From Thermoguttaceae bacterium (GTDB lineage Bacteria > Planctomycetota > Planctomycetia > Pirellulales > Thermoguttaceae), in NCBI GenBank assembly GCA_017408405.1, contig JAFQUP010000162.1, forward strand, positions 1 to 44,759: a DNA stretch of 44,759 bases, read 5' to 3'. The notes beneath the pieces were generated by a model. The model worked only from the letters and a program-made list of their open reading frames with translations, did no database searches and had not been told where the DNA came from. This document shows positions 31,882-40,157 of this stretch, piece by piece (position 1 is the first letter of the stretch; each line of letters begins with the position of its first letter). The position numbers were made by a program, and so were the translations under genes.

Positions 31882-32188
31882 GAAAAAAGAAAAATTCCGG
31901 TACGCAACGTTTTTACGCGAATTACTTGGGAAAATTACGTTCTTTTCATGAAAATTCATGAACCAAAATTCAAGTTGTCCCGGTTGATAATTTGAATTTC
32001 TTTGGGAATTTCCTGAAATGCGATTCGCTCGAAAAATTCCGTAAATCCGAATAGATTAACGACGATACCGGAATTCCGGAATTCCAAAAAGAACTTGAGA
32101 CAGCTGGAATAAAGAAACGCAAGCGGCGTTCCTCGCTTGAAATCGCGTAAAATCTTCTTCCCACTCCAGCTTTCGCTCTATTTTTCAG
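31882..32188. other. Convergent intergenic region
   Basis: 307 bases between two converging genes. It contains a CCGGAATTCCGGAATTCC palindromic tandem at about 32078-32095 but no clear terminator hairpin with a T-run, and no gene. Confidence 0.45.
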
Positions 32189-32929
32189 CTATTTCAGCTT
32201 GAGCATTGAGGGGGCCGCCTGAACCTTTTCTTCATCCGGATACCCAATTGACTGCGCGTAAAGCACCATCTGCTTTTCACCGAGCTTGAAAAGTTTCGCG
32301 AGTGCTTTATGGTCGATACTTCCGCGAAAAACAGAAGCAAGACCAGCCGCGGCGGCAAAAAGGTAAACATTCTGCCCAATAAATCCGCAGTCAACACGAG
32401 CGTACGATTCCTGCGTTTCCGGTGAGCAATTACTTCGGTTCAAATCCGCGACATAAACGAAAGTAACAGGAACTTCTTTCGCGTAATTCTGATTCCCGGC
32501 AAGATTCTGAAAATTTCCCTCTGCGCAGCGCAAAAGCGAATTTTCTGCCGGCTGGTAACAGTAAACACCGTTCGGAAGAATGACAAAAATGAAAATCTCT
32601 TGGGAATTCAGTGCCGTTGGAGCGGTTCGACGTCCATCCGGACGATTGATTCCAGCCGCGGCCCAAAGAAGATTTGAGAGCGTCTGAAGGTCAGGCATCT
32701 CCCTCTTGAATACTCGTGTCGTTTTTCGTTTGGCCAGAGCTTCAAAAAAAGGCATTCCTCCTTCTGTTTGCGGAGTAAGGAGCTGAATTTTTTCTCCTTC
32801 CTGAACGGGAATGGACGTTTTTCTCTCTTCTTCCGCGCAATGTGAAGCGGAAACCTGGGACACACCAAGCCCGCAGGCAATGACGGAACCCGCGGCGACA
32901 AAATCTCGACGATTTATGGATCTGTTCAT
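32189..32929 (-). CDS. Tat-exported nitroreductase-family protein (SagB-like)
   Basis: 246 residues with an N-terminal twin-arginine signal (INRRDFVAAGSVIACGLGVS). The rest is a nitroreductase fold that should bind FMN. The first conserved block, KRKTTRVFKREMPDLQTLSN, is of the RRS(I/T)R.(Y/F) type, followed by LLWAAAGINRPDGRRTAPTA (SagB-type WAAxGxN...RRTAPSA). The end has LGEKQMVLYAQSIGYPDE. Flavoenzymes of this sort reduce quinones or nitro compounds or act as dehydrogenases; the natural substrate is unknown. Tat export is notable because the flavin would be loaded before export. ATG 32929 has AGGAG upstream. It lies 61 bases after the GT2 gene on the same strand, so co-transcription with it is possible. 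Confidence 0.88.
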   Translation of the reverse strand: MNRSINRRDFVAAGSVIACGLGVSQVSASHCAEEERKTSIPVQEGEKIQLLTPQTEGGMPFFEALAKRKTTRVFKREMPDLQTLSNLLWAAAGINRPDGRRTAPTALNSQEIFIFVILPNGVYCYQPAENSLLRCAEGNFQNLAGNQNYAKEVPVTFVYVADLNRSNCSPETQESYARVDCGFIGQNVYLFAAAAGLASVFRGSIDHKALAKLFKLGEKQMVLYAQSIGYPDEEKVQAAPSMLKLK

Positions 32930-32990
32930 AGCGACTCCTAAACTCAGAAATTAAATCATGGGAAATAGAAAAAACGGGTCTTCTTTCCGC

Positions 32991-33983
32991 TTAATCTTCA
33001 ATACGAATTTTTTCAGCGACAGCAAAATTTTCAGCAACTGGCTGCTGATGAAACGCAGTCAAAAGTTCCGCGGCAAGTCCAACGATCAAACTCGTTCCGC
33101 CGAGAATCATTCCGACCAGAGAAAGGCAGAATACGCCAATCCCGAAGTAAAAAAGAAGCTGTGCCCAAAAAGCTGGCCCCGTCTGGGAGAAAAAGGTCCA
33201 CCAGCATTTGTGCGCCGCGATGCCTACCCCCGAAAGAACGAAAAGGATAAAACTGAAAAAAGCAATGAACGTGCCGTAAACTCCCAGAAGATGCTGAGGC
33301 CGCTGACCATAAACAGTCGCGAACCAGACAGAGAAAAGATCCATGAAACCTTTCATGAAACGACTGAATCCGTATTTAGAGTATCCGAATTCACGTTTAC
33401 GGTGTTGAACGACTATTTCACTCACGCGCCAGCCGCGGGAACCTGCCAGAACAGGAAGAAAACGGTGACGTTCTCCAAAAATCGGAAGTTCATGCGCGAC
33501 GGCGGAACGGTAACACTTCATTCCGCAATTATGATCGTGAAGATGAACTCCAGTCAGTTTACTCACCATTTTATTAAAAATGCGTGAGGGAAAAACTTTG
33601 TGCCAGGGATCATGGCGAATCTTTTTCCAGCCGCTAACCAAATCAAATCCTTCATCAAGTTTCGCGAGAAAATTCGGAATTTCAGCCGGGTCGTCCTGAA
33701 GATCCGCATCCATCGTCATGATGAAATCACCTGAAGCCTGACGAAAACCTGCCTCAAGCCCCGCCGCCTTTCCGAAATTTCGACGAAAGCGAATTGCTTT
33801 TACTTCCGGATGAGTTTCGGCCAGACTGGAAATGACTTCCCATGAACGGTCTCGAGATCCATCATCAACGAAAATGATTTCTTTTTCATATTGATTTTCC
33901 ACGCAGACCTTCTGAATTTGCTCCATCAGGACCGGTAAACTTTCTTCTTCATTGAAAACGGGTATGACGATGGAAAGAAACAT
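32991..33983 (-). CDS. GT2 glycosyltransferase (DPM1/GtrB-like) with C-terminal membrane helices
   Basis: Inverting glycosyltransferase of 330 residues that probably moves a sugar onto a polyprenyl phosphate. GT-A features are LSIVIPVFNEEESLPVLM, IFVDDGSRDRSWEV and the metal-binding DAD in MTMDADLQDDPAEI. LTGVHLHDHNCGMKCYR is typical of the DPM1-like branch. From about residue 235 there are two hydrophobic segments (FIAFFSFILFVLSGVGIA and LLFYFGIGVFCLSLVGMIL), as in GtrB-type enzymes. ATG 33983 follows AAGGAG. It lies 136 bases downstream of the flippase-like gene and upstream of the nitroreductase gene. Together they suggest synthesis and translocation of a lipid-linked sugar. The acceptor is unknown. 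Confidence 0.9.
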   Translation of the reverse strand: MFLSIVIPVFNEEESLPVLMEQIQKVCVENQYEKEIIFVDDGSRDRSWEVISSLAETHPEVKAIRFRRNFGKAAGLEAGFRQASGDFIMTMDADLQDDPAEIPNFLAKLDEGFDLVSGWKKIRHDPWHKVFPSRIFNKMVSKLTGVHLHDHNCGMKCYRSAVAHELPIFGERHRFLPVLAGSRGWRVSEIVVQHRKREFGYSKYGFSRFMKGFMDLFSVWFATVYGQRPQHLLGVYGTFIAFFSFILFVLSGVGIAAHKCWWTFFSQTGPAFWAQLLFYFGIGVFCLSLVGMILGGTSLIVGLAAELLTAFHQQPVAENFAVAEKIRIED

Positions 33984-34119
33984 GAAATTCTCCTTAATTT
34001 CGAGTTTTATTCAATAAAATTTAAGGTTTGGATTAAATTTCGGAAAGCTCTATTAATCTCTTCTCCTCATTCTCCGCGCGAGACAGCTCGGCTCAATCAG
34101 GATTTTCATTTTAGGTACG

Positions 34120-35205
34120 TTATCTGCTTTCACCCTGCCCTTCACCTTCAGTTTCCGGGACTGCTCTGCTTTCGAGACTCATCGAGTCATTTACTTTCAC
34201 GCCGCTCTCATCATCTGCGGTCAGAGATATTTCCGGACCGGGCAAACCAAAGTAAACAAAACTGGCGCAAATCATTTCCGCAGCGATCCACAGGATACGC
34301 AGAACACACGCTGAAACCAAAGCCGCTCCCTCTGGAACGTTCGTAAATTCCTTAAGCAGAGGAGCCAAGAGCATGAGAATGATCATCTCGCGAACTCCCA
34401 TTCCGCCGGGAGCGACGACAAAGACGAATCCTGCCGTCATCGAAGCAGTAATTGCCAGAAGCGAGACTGGATAAGTACCGAGGAAAGGAAGTTCAAGACC
34501 TATTCCAAGAAGAACGCACCAGAGACTCAGGCCAAGAAGGAGCCAGTAACTGACCATGAGCGGAACACCAAAAAGGAAAGTCCTCCATGAAAGCTGATCC
34601 ACTTTACGCACTTCTTCACTGAACTTTTTCACGCCGATGATTTTGACTCCCAATTTAAAGATTGGCGGCATGATCGGAAGGCCCACCATCGCGAAAAGAA
34701 TCAGGCTCCCCCAAAGAAAACGGGAATCCTCCAGCTGGGTTGCCCAGAAAAGGATGAGTCCCGCCACGACAAGCGCACCGACGGCCATCTGCATCAACCC
34801 CTCAAGGAAAATACTCAGGACGCAAACGGTCGTGTCCACGTTTGGGCCTTTCAACAGTCCGGAACGAATGAGTACTACGAAGATTTTTCCCGGAACATAC
34901 TTTCCTAAATGGCCAACCAGATGAGCGCGGACAGTGGATCGCCATGTCGGTTTCTGCCCAAGATGACGCAGCGCGCAGTACCAGTAAGAGGCAGGAAAAG
35001 GGAGTGAAAACGCATAGAAAAAACCGCCGGCAGCAAGCCAAAACCAATTCAATTGAAGGACATATTCTGCCGACTGGATTTGATCCCAAGCCTTACCGAG
35101 TTTTCCCCAAATCAGCCAAAGAATGGCAAATGCTAAAAGGTACTGAAAGTAGCGAAACCATTTTTTGATTGATTTTTTGCGCGGAACTGGATTTTGCGAG
35201 GTCAT
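34120..35205 (-). CDS. Membrane protein of the lysylphosphatidylglycerol synthase TM / AglD-type flippase family
   Basis: 361-residue integral membrane protein with about eight hydrophobic segments, of the PF03706 family (UPF0104). The short cytoplasmic N-terminus KKSIKKWFRYFQYLLAFAIL leads to the first helix. The loop RAHLVGHLGKYVPGKIFVV is the family hallmark (G..GKY.PGK), followed by LEGLMQMAVGALVVAG. VVAPGGMGVREMIILMLLAP is the second hallmark (PGG.G.RE). The family includes the membrane half of MprF and putative glycan or lipid transfer proteins. It is followed by a GT2 enzyme on the same strand, a common partner. ATG 35205 has GGAGAG upstream. The C-terminal 40 residues are acidic and cytoplasmic. 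A lipid-sugar export role is inferred. Confidence 0.88.
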   Translation of the reverse strand: MTSQNPVPRKKSIKKWFRYFQYLLAFAILWLIWGKLGKAWDQIQSAEYVLQLNWFWLAAGGFFYAFSLPFPASYWYCALRHLGQKPTWRSTVRAHLVGHLGKYVPGKIFVVLIRSGLLKGPNVDTTVCVLSIFLEGLMQMAVGALVVAGLILFWATQLEDSRFLWGSLILFAMVGLPIMPPIFKLGVKIIGVKKFSEEVRKVDQLSWRTFLFGVPLMVSYWLLLGLSLWCVLLGIGLELPFLGTYPVSLLAITASMTAGFVFVVAPGGMGVREMIILMLLAPLLKEFTNVPEGAALVSACVLRILWIAAEMICASFVYFGLPGPEISLTADDESGVKVNDSMSLESRAVPETEGEGQGESR

Positions 35206-35551
35206 GATCTCTCCATGAAACAGAGCGAAGATAATGCTGAATTACCCCCAATATTTTCTGGAATTCAGACACGAATTAAGCCGCTGGGCATTCAACATTT
35301 GCTCCATGACTTTCGATAGTTTAGCATATCTGAAAATCCAACGAACATAATAAATTTTACATAAAATTTTTCTCAAGTAAAGGCCCCCCAAGTCTTTTTC
35401 ACTCAATTTTTGTTTTTTTATGGAAAAATTTTCTTTTTTTCCGCCAGAATCGTTGCGCAAGGACAAAATCTAAAGTAAAATGTGAAAAATTAAAATCGTT
35501 TTTTGTTTTTTAGTTTTTTCGTAATGGCAGTTTCACAAAAAAGGAGTTAAG
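35206..35551. other. Divergent intergenic region with promoters for the flippase and VOC genes
   Basis: 346 AT-rich bases without a gene. On the minus strand a TGC-TAAACT box (35326-35318) about 110 bases before the flippase start is a plausible extended -10. Confidence 0.45.
35453..35481 (+). promoter_or_regulatory. Promoter of the VOC-like gene
   Basis: TTGCGC (35453-35458), a 17-base spacer and TAAAAT (35476-35481), about 70 bases before the ATG. Confidence 0.5.
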
Positions 35552-35995
35552 ATGAATCGACGAGAAATGCTTGCCGCGACTGCGGCGTTTGGTGCCGGAA
35601 TGGTTTTGGCGGATGTCTCAAAAGCGGCAGATGCTCTTTCCGGCCAGGATCCTGAATTGAAAAAATGGCTTCTCAAAGAATGCCAGATGGAATTCAATCA
35701 CGTCGGGATTCCAACAGACCAGGATCTTGAATGGGATACCTATCTTGAAGCAATTAAGGTTCACATCATGGAATACGAAAACGATCCGTTCGGTATTGAA
35801 TGGATGAAATTTGAAGAAGGCGCCCCGTTCCCTGAATGCATTTGCCGACGTCCGCACGTGGCATTTAAAATCGCCAATTTTGACGAAGTCATCAAACGTT
35901 TCAAACTGATCGTTCCCGTCAGCCAGCCTCGTCCTTGGATGAAAACGTGCTTCATCGAACACAAAGGAATTGGGATCGAATTCATCAGTAAATAA
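35552..35995 (+). CDS. Small Tat-exported VOC/glyoxalase-like protein
   Basis: 147 residues. The N-terminus MNRREMLAATAAFGAGMVLA is a twin-arginine-type signal. The remaining roughly 115 residues look like one vicinal-oxygen-chelate (glyoxalase-like) module. FNHVGIPTD gives the first His-bearing strand, RPHVAFKIANFDEVIKRF the second, and HKGIGIEFISK the last strand with a Glu near the end. VOC proteins use His/Glu metal ligands for isomerase or dioxygenase reactions, and this pattern fits, but the reaction is unknown. A perfect AAAGGAG site lies 5 bases before the ATG. The gene ends in an intrinsic terminator and is convergent with the Gfo/Idh/MocA gene. It could act on a sugar derivative in the periplasm with the neighbouring oxidoreductase; this is only proximity. 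Confidence 0.75.
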   Translation: MNRREMLAATAAFGAGMVLADVSKAADALSGQDPELKKWLLKECQMEFNHVGIPTDQDLEWDTYLEAIKVHIMEYENDPFGIEWMKFEEGAPFPECICRRPHVAFKIANFDEVIKRFKLIVPVSQPRPWMKTCFIEHKGIGIEFISK

Positions 35996-36150
35996 AATCA
36001 GAAAAGCACAGAGAAAAAGAATCAGGAGTACGGCAAATATAGTCCTTAAACACTGAATGACATTTGGCTGCTTCTCATGATTCCTCAAGATTTACTGACA
36101 TGCGCGTATTTTCGAAACGTTTATTTTCTGAATGAAAAAAATCTTTAGAA

Positions 36151-36194
36151 AATCCCTCCGCCGAACAAAAATATCCAACGGAGGGATTTTTTTG
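36151..36194 (+). terminator. Intrinsic terminator of the VOC-like gene
   Basis: Stem AAATCCCTCCG (36151-36161) / CGGAGGGATTT (36180-36190), 18-base loop, then TTTT. Confidence 0.85.
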
Positions 36195-36210
36195 ACACCA
36201 TTTTCAGGTA

Positions 36211-36245
36211 AAATAAACACTCCGCCGAAAAATATCCGACGGAGA
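36211..36245 (-). terminator. Terminator of the Gfo/Idh/MocA gene
   Basis: On the minus strand CTCCG (36245-36241) pairs with CGGAG (36225-36221) across a 15-base loop, followed by TGTTTATTTT. Sequence closely resembles the neighbouring plus-strand hairpin. Confidence 0.6.
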
Positions 36246-36279
36246 GAAATCACTGAATCTATTTCAGAGCCAATTAACC

Positions 36280-37659
36280 TCAGATGGCTTCGTAACCGTT
36301 CTGGTAGGTCGGTTTGACGAGAGATTCCAGACGAGCTTTGTCTTCCGGATTATTGGTGATCTTCATGTTCTTGGCATCCCATTCCACTTTCGGACCCATG
36401 ACTTCCGGTTTGGAAGCACCCCAAACGGCCAGGTTGCCGAGGAGGATGGTCTCGGTGAGCGGACCGGCATAGTTCGGGAAGTTGGACCAGCAGCGTTCCG
36501 GTTTGCCGTCTTTGATCGCACTGACGAATTCACCAAAGTGACCGCCATACGGACCAGCGTATTTGTCTTCAGCCTTAAGCTGGGCTTTGGCTTCTTCGAG
36601 ATATTTAGCTTCAACTTCTTTGGAGATCGTGCCAAGCAGATCGCGATCCTGACCGTAGTCATTCATGGAGAAGAACTTGCCCTTTTCACCGATGAGAAGG
36701 AGACCGGAACCTGACGGCTGCTTGCCTTCGAGAATAGCCGGGTCCGGACGCTGACCGCCGTCCATCCAGGTGAATTTGAATCCAGGACGCCAATCGTTGG
36801 CCGGGAATTCGAACGTGATCTTGGACCATTTCGGCAGTGAATCGTAATTGTGTCCGGAAGTAATAGCCTGAACCCAAGTCGGGTCTTTAATGTCGAGAGC
36901 GGCAAAGGCCACGTTTACGGTATGGCAGGCCATGTCGCCAAGAGCACCGGAACCAAAGTCCCACCAGCCGCGCCACGCAAACGGATCATAAGCACCCTGA
37001 ACAAACGGACGCATCGGAGCGGTACCAATCCATTTTTCCCAGTTGAGGTAAGCCGGAACTGGAGCTTCCTGACCACGTTCGCCGCCCTGCGGCCAAACCG
37101 GACGGTTGGACCAGACGACAACTTCTTTTACGTCGCCCAGAAGTCCATTGCGGATCATGCGGGAGCTTTCGCGCAGACCGTCACCAGCGGAACCCTGGTT
37201 ACCCATCTGAGTCACGACGCCTTTTTCTTTGGCGATCTCACCAAGACGGCGAGCTTCATAAATTGTGCGGGTCAGAGGCTTCTGCGTGAAGCAGTGCTTG
37301 CCAAGTTTCATACCGGCAGCAGCGATAATCGCGTGCATATGGTCCGTCGTGCTGACAGTAATAGCGTCAATTTTGTCGCCCATTTTGTCGAACATTTCAC
37401 GATAATCTTCAAAACCGACGGCATCCTTAAAGCGTTTTCCGCCTTTGAGCTGGTTACGGTTCGTGTCACAGTACGCGACAACCTGACCAAAACGGTTCGC
37501 GTCATTCGAGTCGCTGGAACCTTTGCCGCCGATACCAACGCAGCCGAACGTCACTTTTTCGTTCGGAGACTCATTAGCCATCAGGTCGCTCAGAACCAGA
37601 GTGGAAGCACCAGCCACAGCGGTGGCACGAAGGAAATTACGGCGATTTGTCTTCAACAT
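36280..37659 (-). CDS. Tat-exported Gfo/Idh/MocA-family oxidoreductase
   Basis: 459 residues. A twin-arginine signal (NRRNFLRATAVAGASTLVLS) is followed by a Rossmann domain with VTFGCVGIGGKGSSDSND, the GxGGxG dinucleotide loop of the family. The second strand includes VVAYCDTN, and DAITVSTTDHMHAIIAAAGM leads to the catalytic-site KP motif, here HCFTQKPLTRTIYEA, where the usual EKP is QKP. The C-terminal domain is typical of planctomycete family members (WRGWWDFGSGALGDMACHTVN, with the His). Such enzymes reduce or oxidise sugars or sugar alcohols with NAD(P); this one probably acts outside the cytoplasm with bound cofactor. ATG 37659 follows AAGGAG. It has its own promoter and terminator. The substrate is unknown. 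Confidence 0.92.
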   Translation of the reverse strand: MLKTNRRNFLRATAVAGASTLVLSDLMANESPNEKVTFGCVGIGGKGSSDSNDANRFGQVVAYCDTNRNQLKGGKRFKDAVGFEDYREMFDKMGDKIDAITVSTTDHMHAIIAAAGMKLGKHCFTQKPLTRTIYEARRLGEIAKEKGVVTQMGNQGSAGDGLRESSRMIRNGLLGDVKEVVVWSNRPVWPQGGERGQEAPVPAYLNWEKWIGTAPMRPFVQGAYDPFAWRGWWDFGSGALGDMACHTVNVAFAALDIKDPTWVQAITSGHNYDSLPKWSKITFEFPANDWRPGFKFTWMDGGQRPDPAILEGKQPSGSGLLLIGEKGKFFSMNDYGQDRDLLGTISKEVEAKYLEEAKAQLKAEDKYAGPYGGHFGEFVSAIKDGKPERCWSNFPNYAGPLTETILLGNLAVWGASKPEVMGPKVEWDAKNMKITNNPEDKARLESLVKPTYQNGYEAI

Positions 37660-37988
37660 TACTTGAAACTCCTTGTTAAACTTGAAACTCTACGCTTAAA
37701 GGTAGGAAAATTTTTGTCCCGAGATCTTTCAGGCGGGAGGCGTGACGATCTCGAGGGCAAAGGATAATGAAAACTGGTGGGGAATGCGCAGCATACCCAT
37801 TTGCTTTACTACCAGCATACACTTAATCGAAAAAAAAAGCAAGGCCCCCAACCGGAATATTTTTCTTTTTTTCTCATTTTTTTCAAAAAAATCCATCTTT
37901 AAGAGAAAATTATCCCTTCTTCGGTACTTTTATCCCATTTGAACAAATTTTTACTTAATCTTACGTCGTTTGAGGAGTTTTTCACCTT
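37660..37988. other. Leader and promoter region of the Gfo/Idh/MocA gene
   Basis: 329 bases without a gene. The minus-strand leader of about 150 bases contains a hairpin formed by CGAGATC (37720-37726) and GATCTCG (37747-37753). It is not followed by a T-run and could be a regulatory or stability element. Confidence 0.45.
37814..37842 (-). promoter_or_regulatory. Promoter of the Gfo/Idh/MocA gene
   Basis: On the minus strand TTGCTT (37842-37837), a 17-base spacer and TATGCT (37819-37814). Confidence 0.6.
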
Positions 37989-38942
37989 TCAAAGATTTTG
38001 ACAGTTTTTTCGTATTTGCGTCTGCTCATCCTCCGAGAAAATCGAGGCAATCTCCTGAAACTGCTCCACGATGGAAGTCTCAAACAGAAGGTAATCGTCA
38101 CTTGAGAGTGTGAACGGGACTTTGGAGTCAAAAATTGCCCGAACGCGTTCCTGAATTTCTTCCTCGCGAAACAGGCAAAGAATTCGGTTGGATGCTGGGG
38201 CAAGATTCAATACCGTTTTTCGATCCGCCAGGAAAGCAAGAGTTTCTTTGGATTCTCCAGCCCGAATCCCGTGCTGAATTTCATCTAAATTCAGAATTTC
38301 CGCAGTGTGTCGAATCACTTCTGGACTTCCTGTTTCCCCAACATGAGCTTTGAGTTTAAGTCCGGCAGCTCGCGCAATCTGAAAAATCTCCCGGAAATTT
38401 TCAGGCAGCGCGGCATCTTCCACATCGTAAAGATCAACCCCGCCCAAAAGTTCACCCAGTTCAGGAAAACGCTCCGCGGTTTTCAGGAAAGTCTGAAAAC
38501 ATTCCGCCTGAAATTCGACTGACTGGGAACGCACGAACCCTAAATCCAGCTTCAACTCCAAATCGGGAGCAGTTTGCGCGTGAACCTCCGCAATTTCCCG
38601 AAGAAGACGTTCCGTCCCCAAACGGCTGAAATCGACGTTTAAACTTGCTTCCAGACGAGAAACCCCATCAGCGTTTGCCTGCTCAAGAGCTGCCTGAACA
38701 GAGAGTTTTCTCCAATCATGAAATTTTACCGCGGGAAGAAAACATTCCCGAATCCAGGCATTCACGCGACCGATCGCCTCTTCCGATGCCGGTTTCACCA
38801 ACGGAATTTTCCAATACCGAAAATCCGGAAACTCTGTTTCAAAAAGTTCCTCCATCCGTCTGCGGGCACCACCCAGAAAAAGGTGCGCGTGATGCTCGTG
38901 CCAGCCTGTCAAAAATCGTTTTTTTTCAGGTTCTGATTCCAT
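37989..38942 (-). CDS. Adenosine-deaminase-family amidohydrolase
   Basis: 317-residue TIM-barrel metal-dependent deaminase. The zinc-binding set is recognisable: HEHHAHLFLGG near the N-terminus (His-x-His), LKAHVGET (family HAGE), DEIQHGIRAGE (family GHG) and TLSSDDYLLFET (Asp pair of the SxDDP motif, Pro replaced by Tyr). The sequence is divergent from classical adenosine deaminase, so the substrate may be another 6-amino-purine or purine nucleoside such as aminodeoxyfutalosine. Ligand His residues are all present, so it should be active. ATG 38942 lacks a good Shine-Dalgarno sequence, but the first metal motif lies within 20 residues, so it cannot start much later. It lies 188 bases downstream of proC on the same strand. 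Confidence 0.85.
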   Translation of the reverse strand: MESEPEKKRFLTGWHEHHAHLFLGGARRRMEELFETEFPDFRYWKIPLVKPASEEAIGRVNAWIRECFLPAVKFHDWRKLSVQAALEQANADGVSRLEASLNVDFSRLGTERLLREIAEVHAQTAPDLELKLDLGFVRSQSVEFQAECFQTFLKTAERFPELGELLGGVDLYDVEDAALPENFREIFQIARAAGLKLKAHVGETGSPEVIRHTAEILNLDEIQHGIRAGESKETLAFLADRKTVLNLAPASNRILCLFREEEIQERVRAIFDSKVPFTLSSDDYLLFETSIVEQFQEIASIFSEDEQTQIRKNCQNL

Positions 38943-39130
38943 ATTTTAGTGTTTTGGCAAGAATTACCCCTCCGCAGCGAGAATCCGGAGAGAACTTTAG
39001 TGAAGATTTCCGGGACATCAATCTTCTCACCGCGAGCCATTAATGAAATTCTCACTGCCGGTTTTCACGTCCAACGATTCCATTCAGCTCAATGTTCTCA
39101 TCCGGTTTGGCGCTTCCAGCGAGTTTCGGA

Positions 39131-39949
39131 TTAGTCGGCTTTTCCCAATTCGCGAGAGCGGTTGGCAGCGGCCATGACAGCCTCAAACATCGCGGCGCGA
39201 ACACCGCATTTTTCGAGCTGGCGCATTCCCGCAATCGTCGTTCCGGCAGGAGAAGTAACCCGATCTTTCAGGACCGCTGGATGCTCTCTGGTTTCAAGAA
39301 CCATATCAGCGGCTCCGCGGACGGTTTGAGCGGCAAGTGTCGTGGCGACATCACGCGGCAGCCCCATCATGACACCGGCATCCGAAAGTGCTTCAATCAC
39401 GAGATAAACGTACGCGGGACCGGACCCGGAAAGTCCCGTGACGGCATCCATCACGTGCTCACCGACGTGGAAACATCGTCCAACGCTTTTCAGAAGAGCA
39501 CAGGTGATTTCAAAATCTTCCTGCGTAACGGTTTCAGACTGACAGAAAGCGATGGCTCCCTGCCCCACCAGACACGGCGTATTCGGCATCACGCGAACAA
39601 GGCGAATGTCTTCTCCAAGTCCTGCTTGAAGTTTGGCAAGCGTAATTCCGGCACAAATGGAAATAATCAGGTGGTCCTGAGTGACGTGATCCGCGATTTC
39701 TTCCAGAACGTCCGGCAGAACCTGCGGCTTGACGGAGAGAATGACCACATCGCACTCTTTCATCACGTCGATATTATCGTCCGTGACATCGATACCGGTA
39801 GCAGCGTGAAATTTCTCACGGCTTGCCTCAAACGCGTCGGAGGCAAGAAGGTTTTCCTGAGAAAGGCCTGCTTTCATGAGGAAACCTTTGGCTAATGCCG
39901 CCGCCATTTGACCGGCACCGATGAAACCGATTTTTTTCGTAATTTCCAT
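39131..39949 (-). CDS. proC: Pyrroline-5-carboxylate reductase
   Basis: Final step of proline synthesis: reduces 1-pyrroline-5-carboxylate with NAD(P)H. Length 272, as usual. The N-terminal Rossmann fold begins KKIGFIGAGQMAAALAKGFL. DVVILSVKPQVLPDVL is the family VKP block. The dimerisation and active-site region has RVMPNTPCLVGQGAIAF and VTGLSGSGPAYVYLVIEAL. The C-terminal TSPAGTTIAGMRQLEKCGVR (family T.PGGTT..G) is near the end. ATG 39949 follows GGAGAAA and gives MEITKKIGFIG. A longer start at 39988 adds 13 residues and is unlikely. A TATAAT-bearing minus-strand promoter lies just upstream. Confidence 0.97.
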   Translation of the reverse strand: MEITKKIGFIGAGQMAAALAKGFLMKAGLSQENLLASDAFEASREKFHAATGIDVTDDNIDVMKECDVVILSVKPQVLPDVLEEIADHVTQDHLIISICAGITLAKLQAGLGEDIRLVRVMPNTPCLVGQGAIAFCQSETVTQEDFEITCALLKSVGRCFHVGEHVMDAVTGLSGSGPAYVYLVIEALSDAGVMMGLPRDVATTLAAQTVRGAADMVLETREHPAVLKDRVTSPAGTTIAGMRQLEKCGVRAAMFEAVMAAANRSRELGKAD

Positions 39950-39992
39950 GATTTTTCTCCTCTGTTTGTCAATAAGTTCGTTTTTCAAATCA

Positions 39993-40021
39993 ATTATACG
40001 AAATTTTTAGCGAAATGGAAG
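39993..40021 (-). promoter_or_regulatory. Possible proC promoter
   Basis: On the minus strand TATAAT (39998-39993) with a poor CTTCCA 17 bases upstream (40021-40016). Only the -10 box is good. Confidence 0.4.
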
Positions 40022-40090
40022 GACCTGCCCAATGAAAAAGAGAAATTTCAGAAAATTTGTTTTTTTCGCCCTTTTTCGCTGGAGCTTTCA

Positions 40091-40119
40091 TTGACTTTAA
40101 ATAAATTTCAAAGTATAAT
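40091..40119 (+). promoter_or_regulatory. Promoter of the SGNH / Gfo/Idh/MocA operon
   Basis: TTGACT (40091-40096), a 17-base spacer and TATAAT (40114-40119). Near consensus, 38 bases before the ATG. Confidence 0.75.
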
Positions 40120-40157
40120 CGGTGATTATCCAATTTTCATTCTGTCAGGAGAAAAAA

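Noticed and set aside
36850..37767. Long plus-strand ORF opposite the Gfo/Idh/MocA gene
   Set aside because: Antisense shadow; the minus-strand frame has a Tat signal, Rossmann loop and KP motif.
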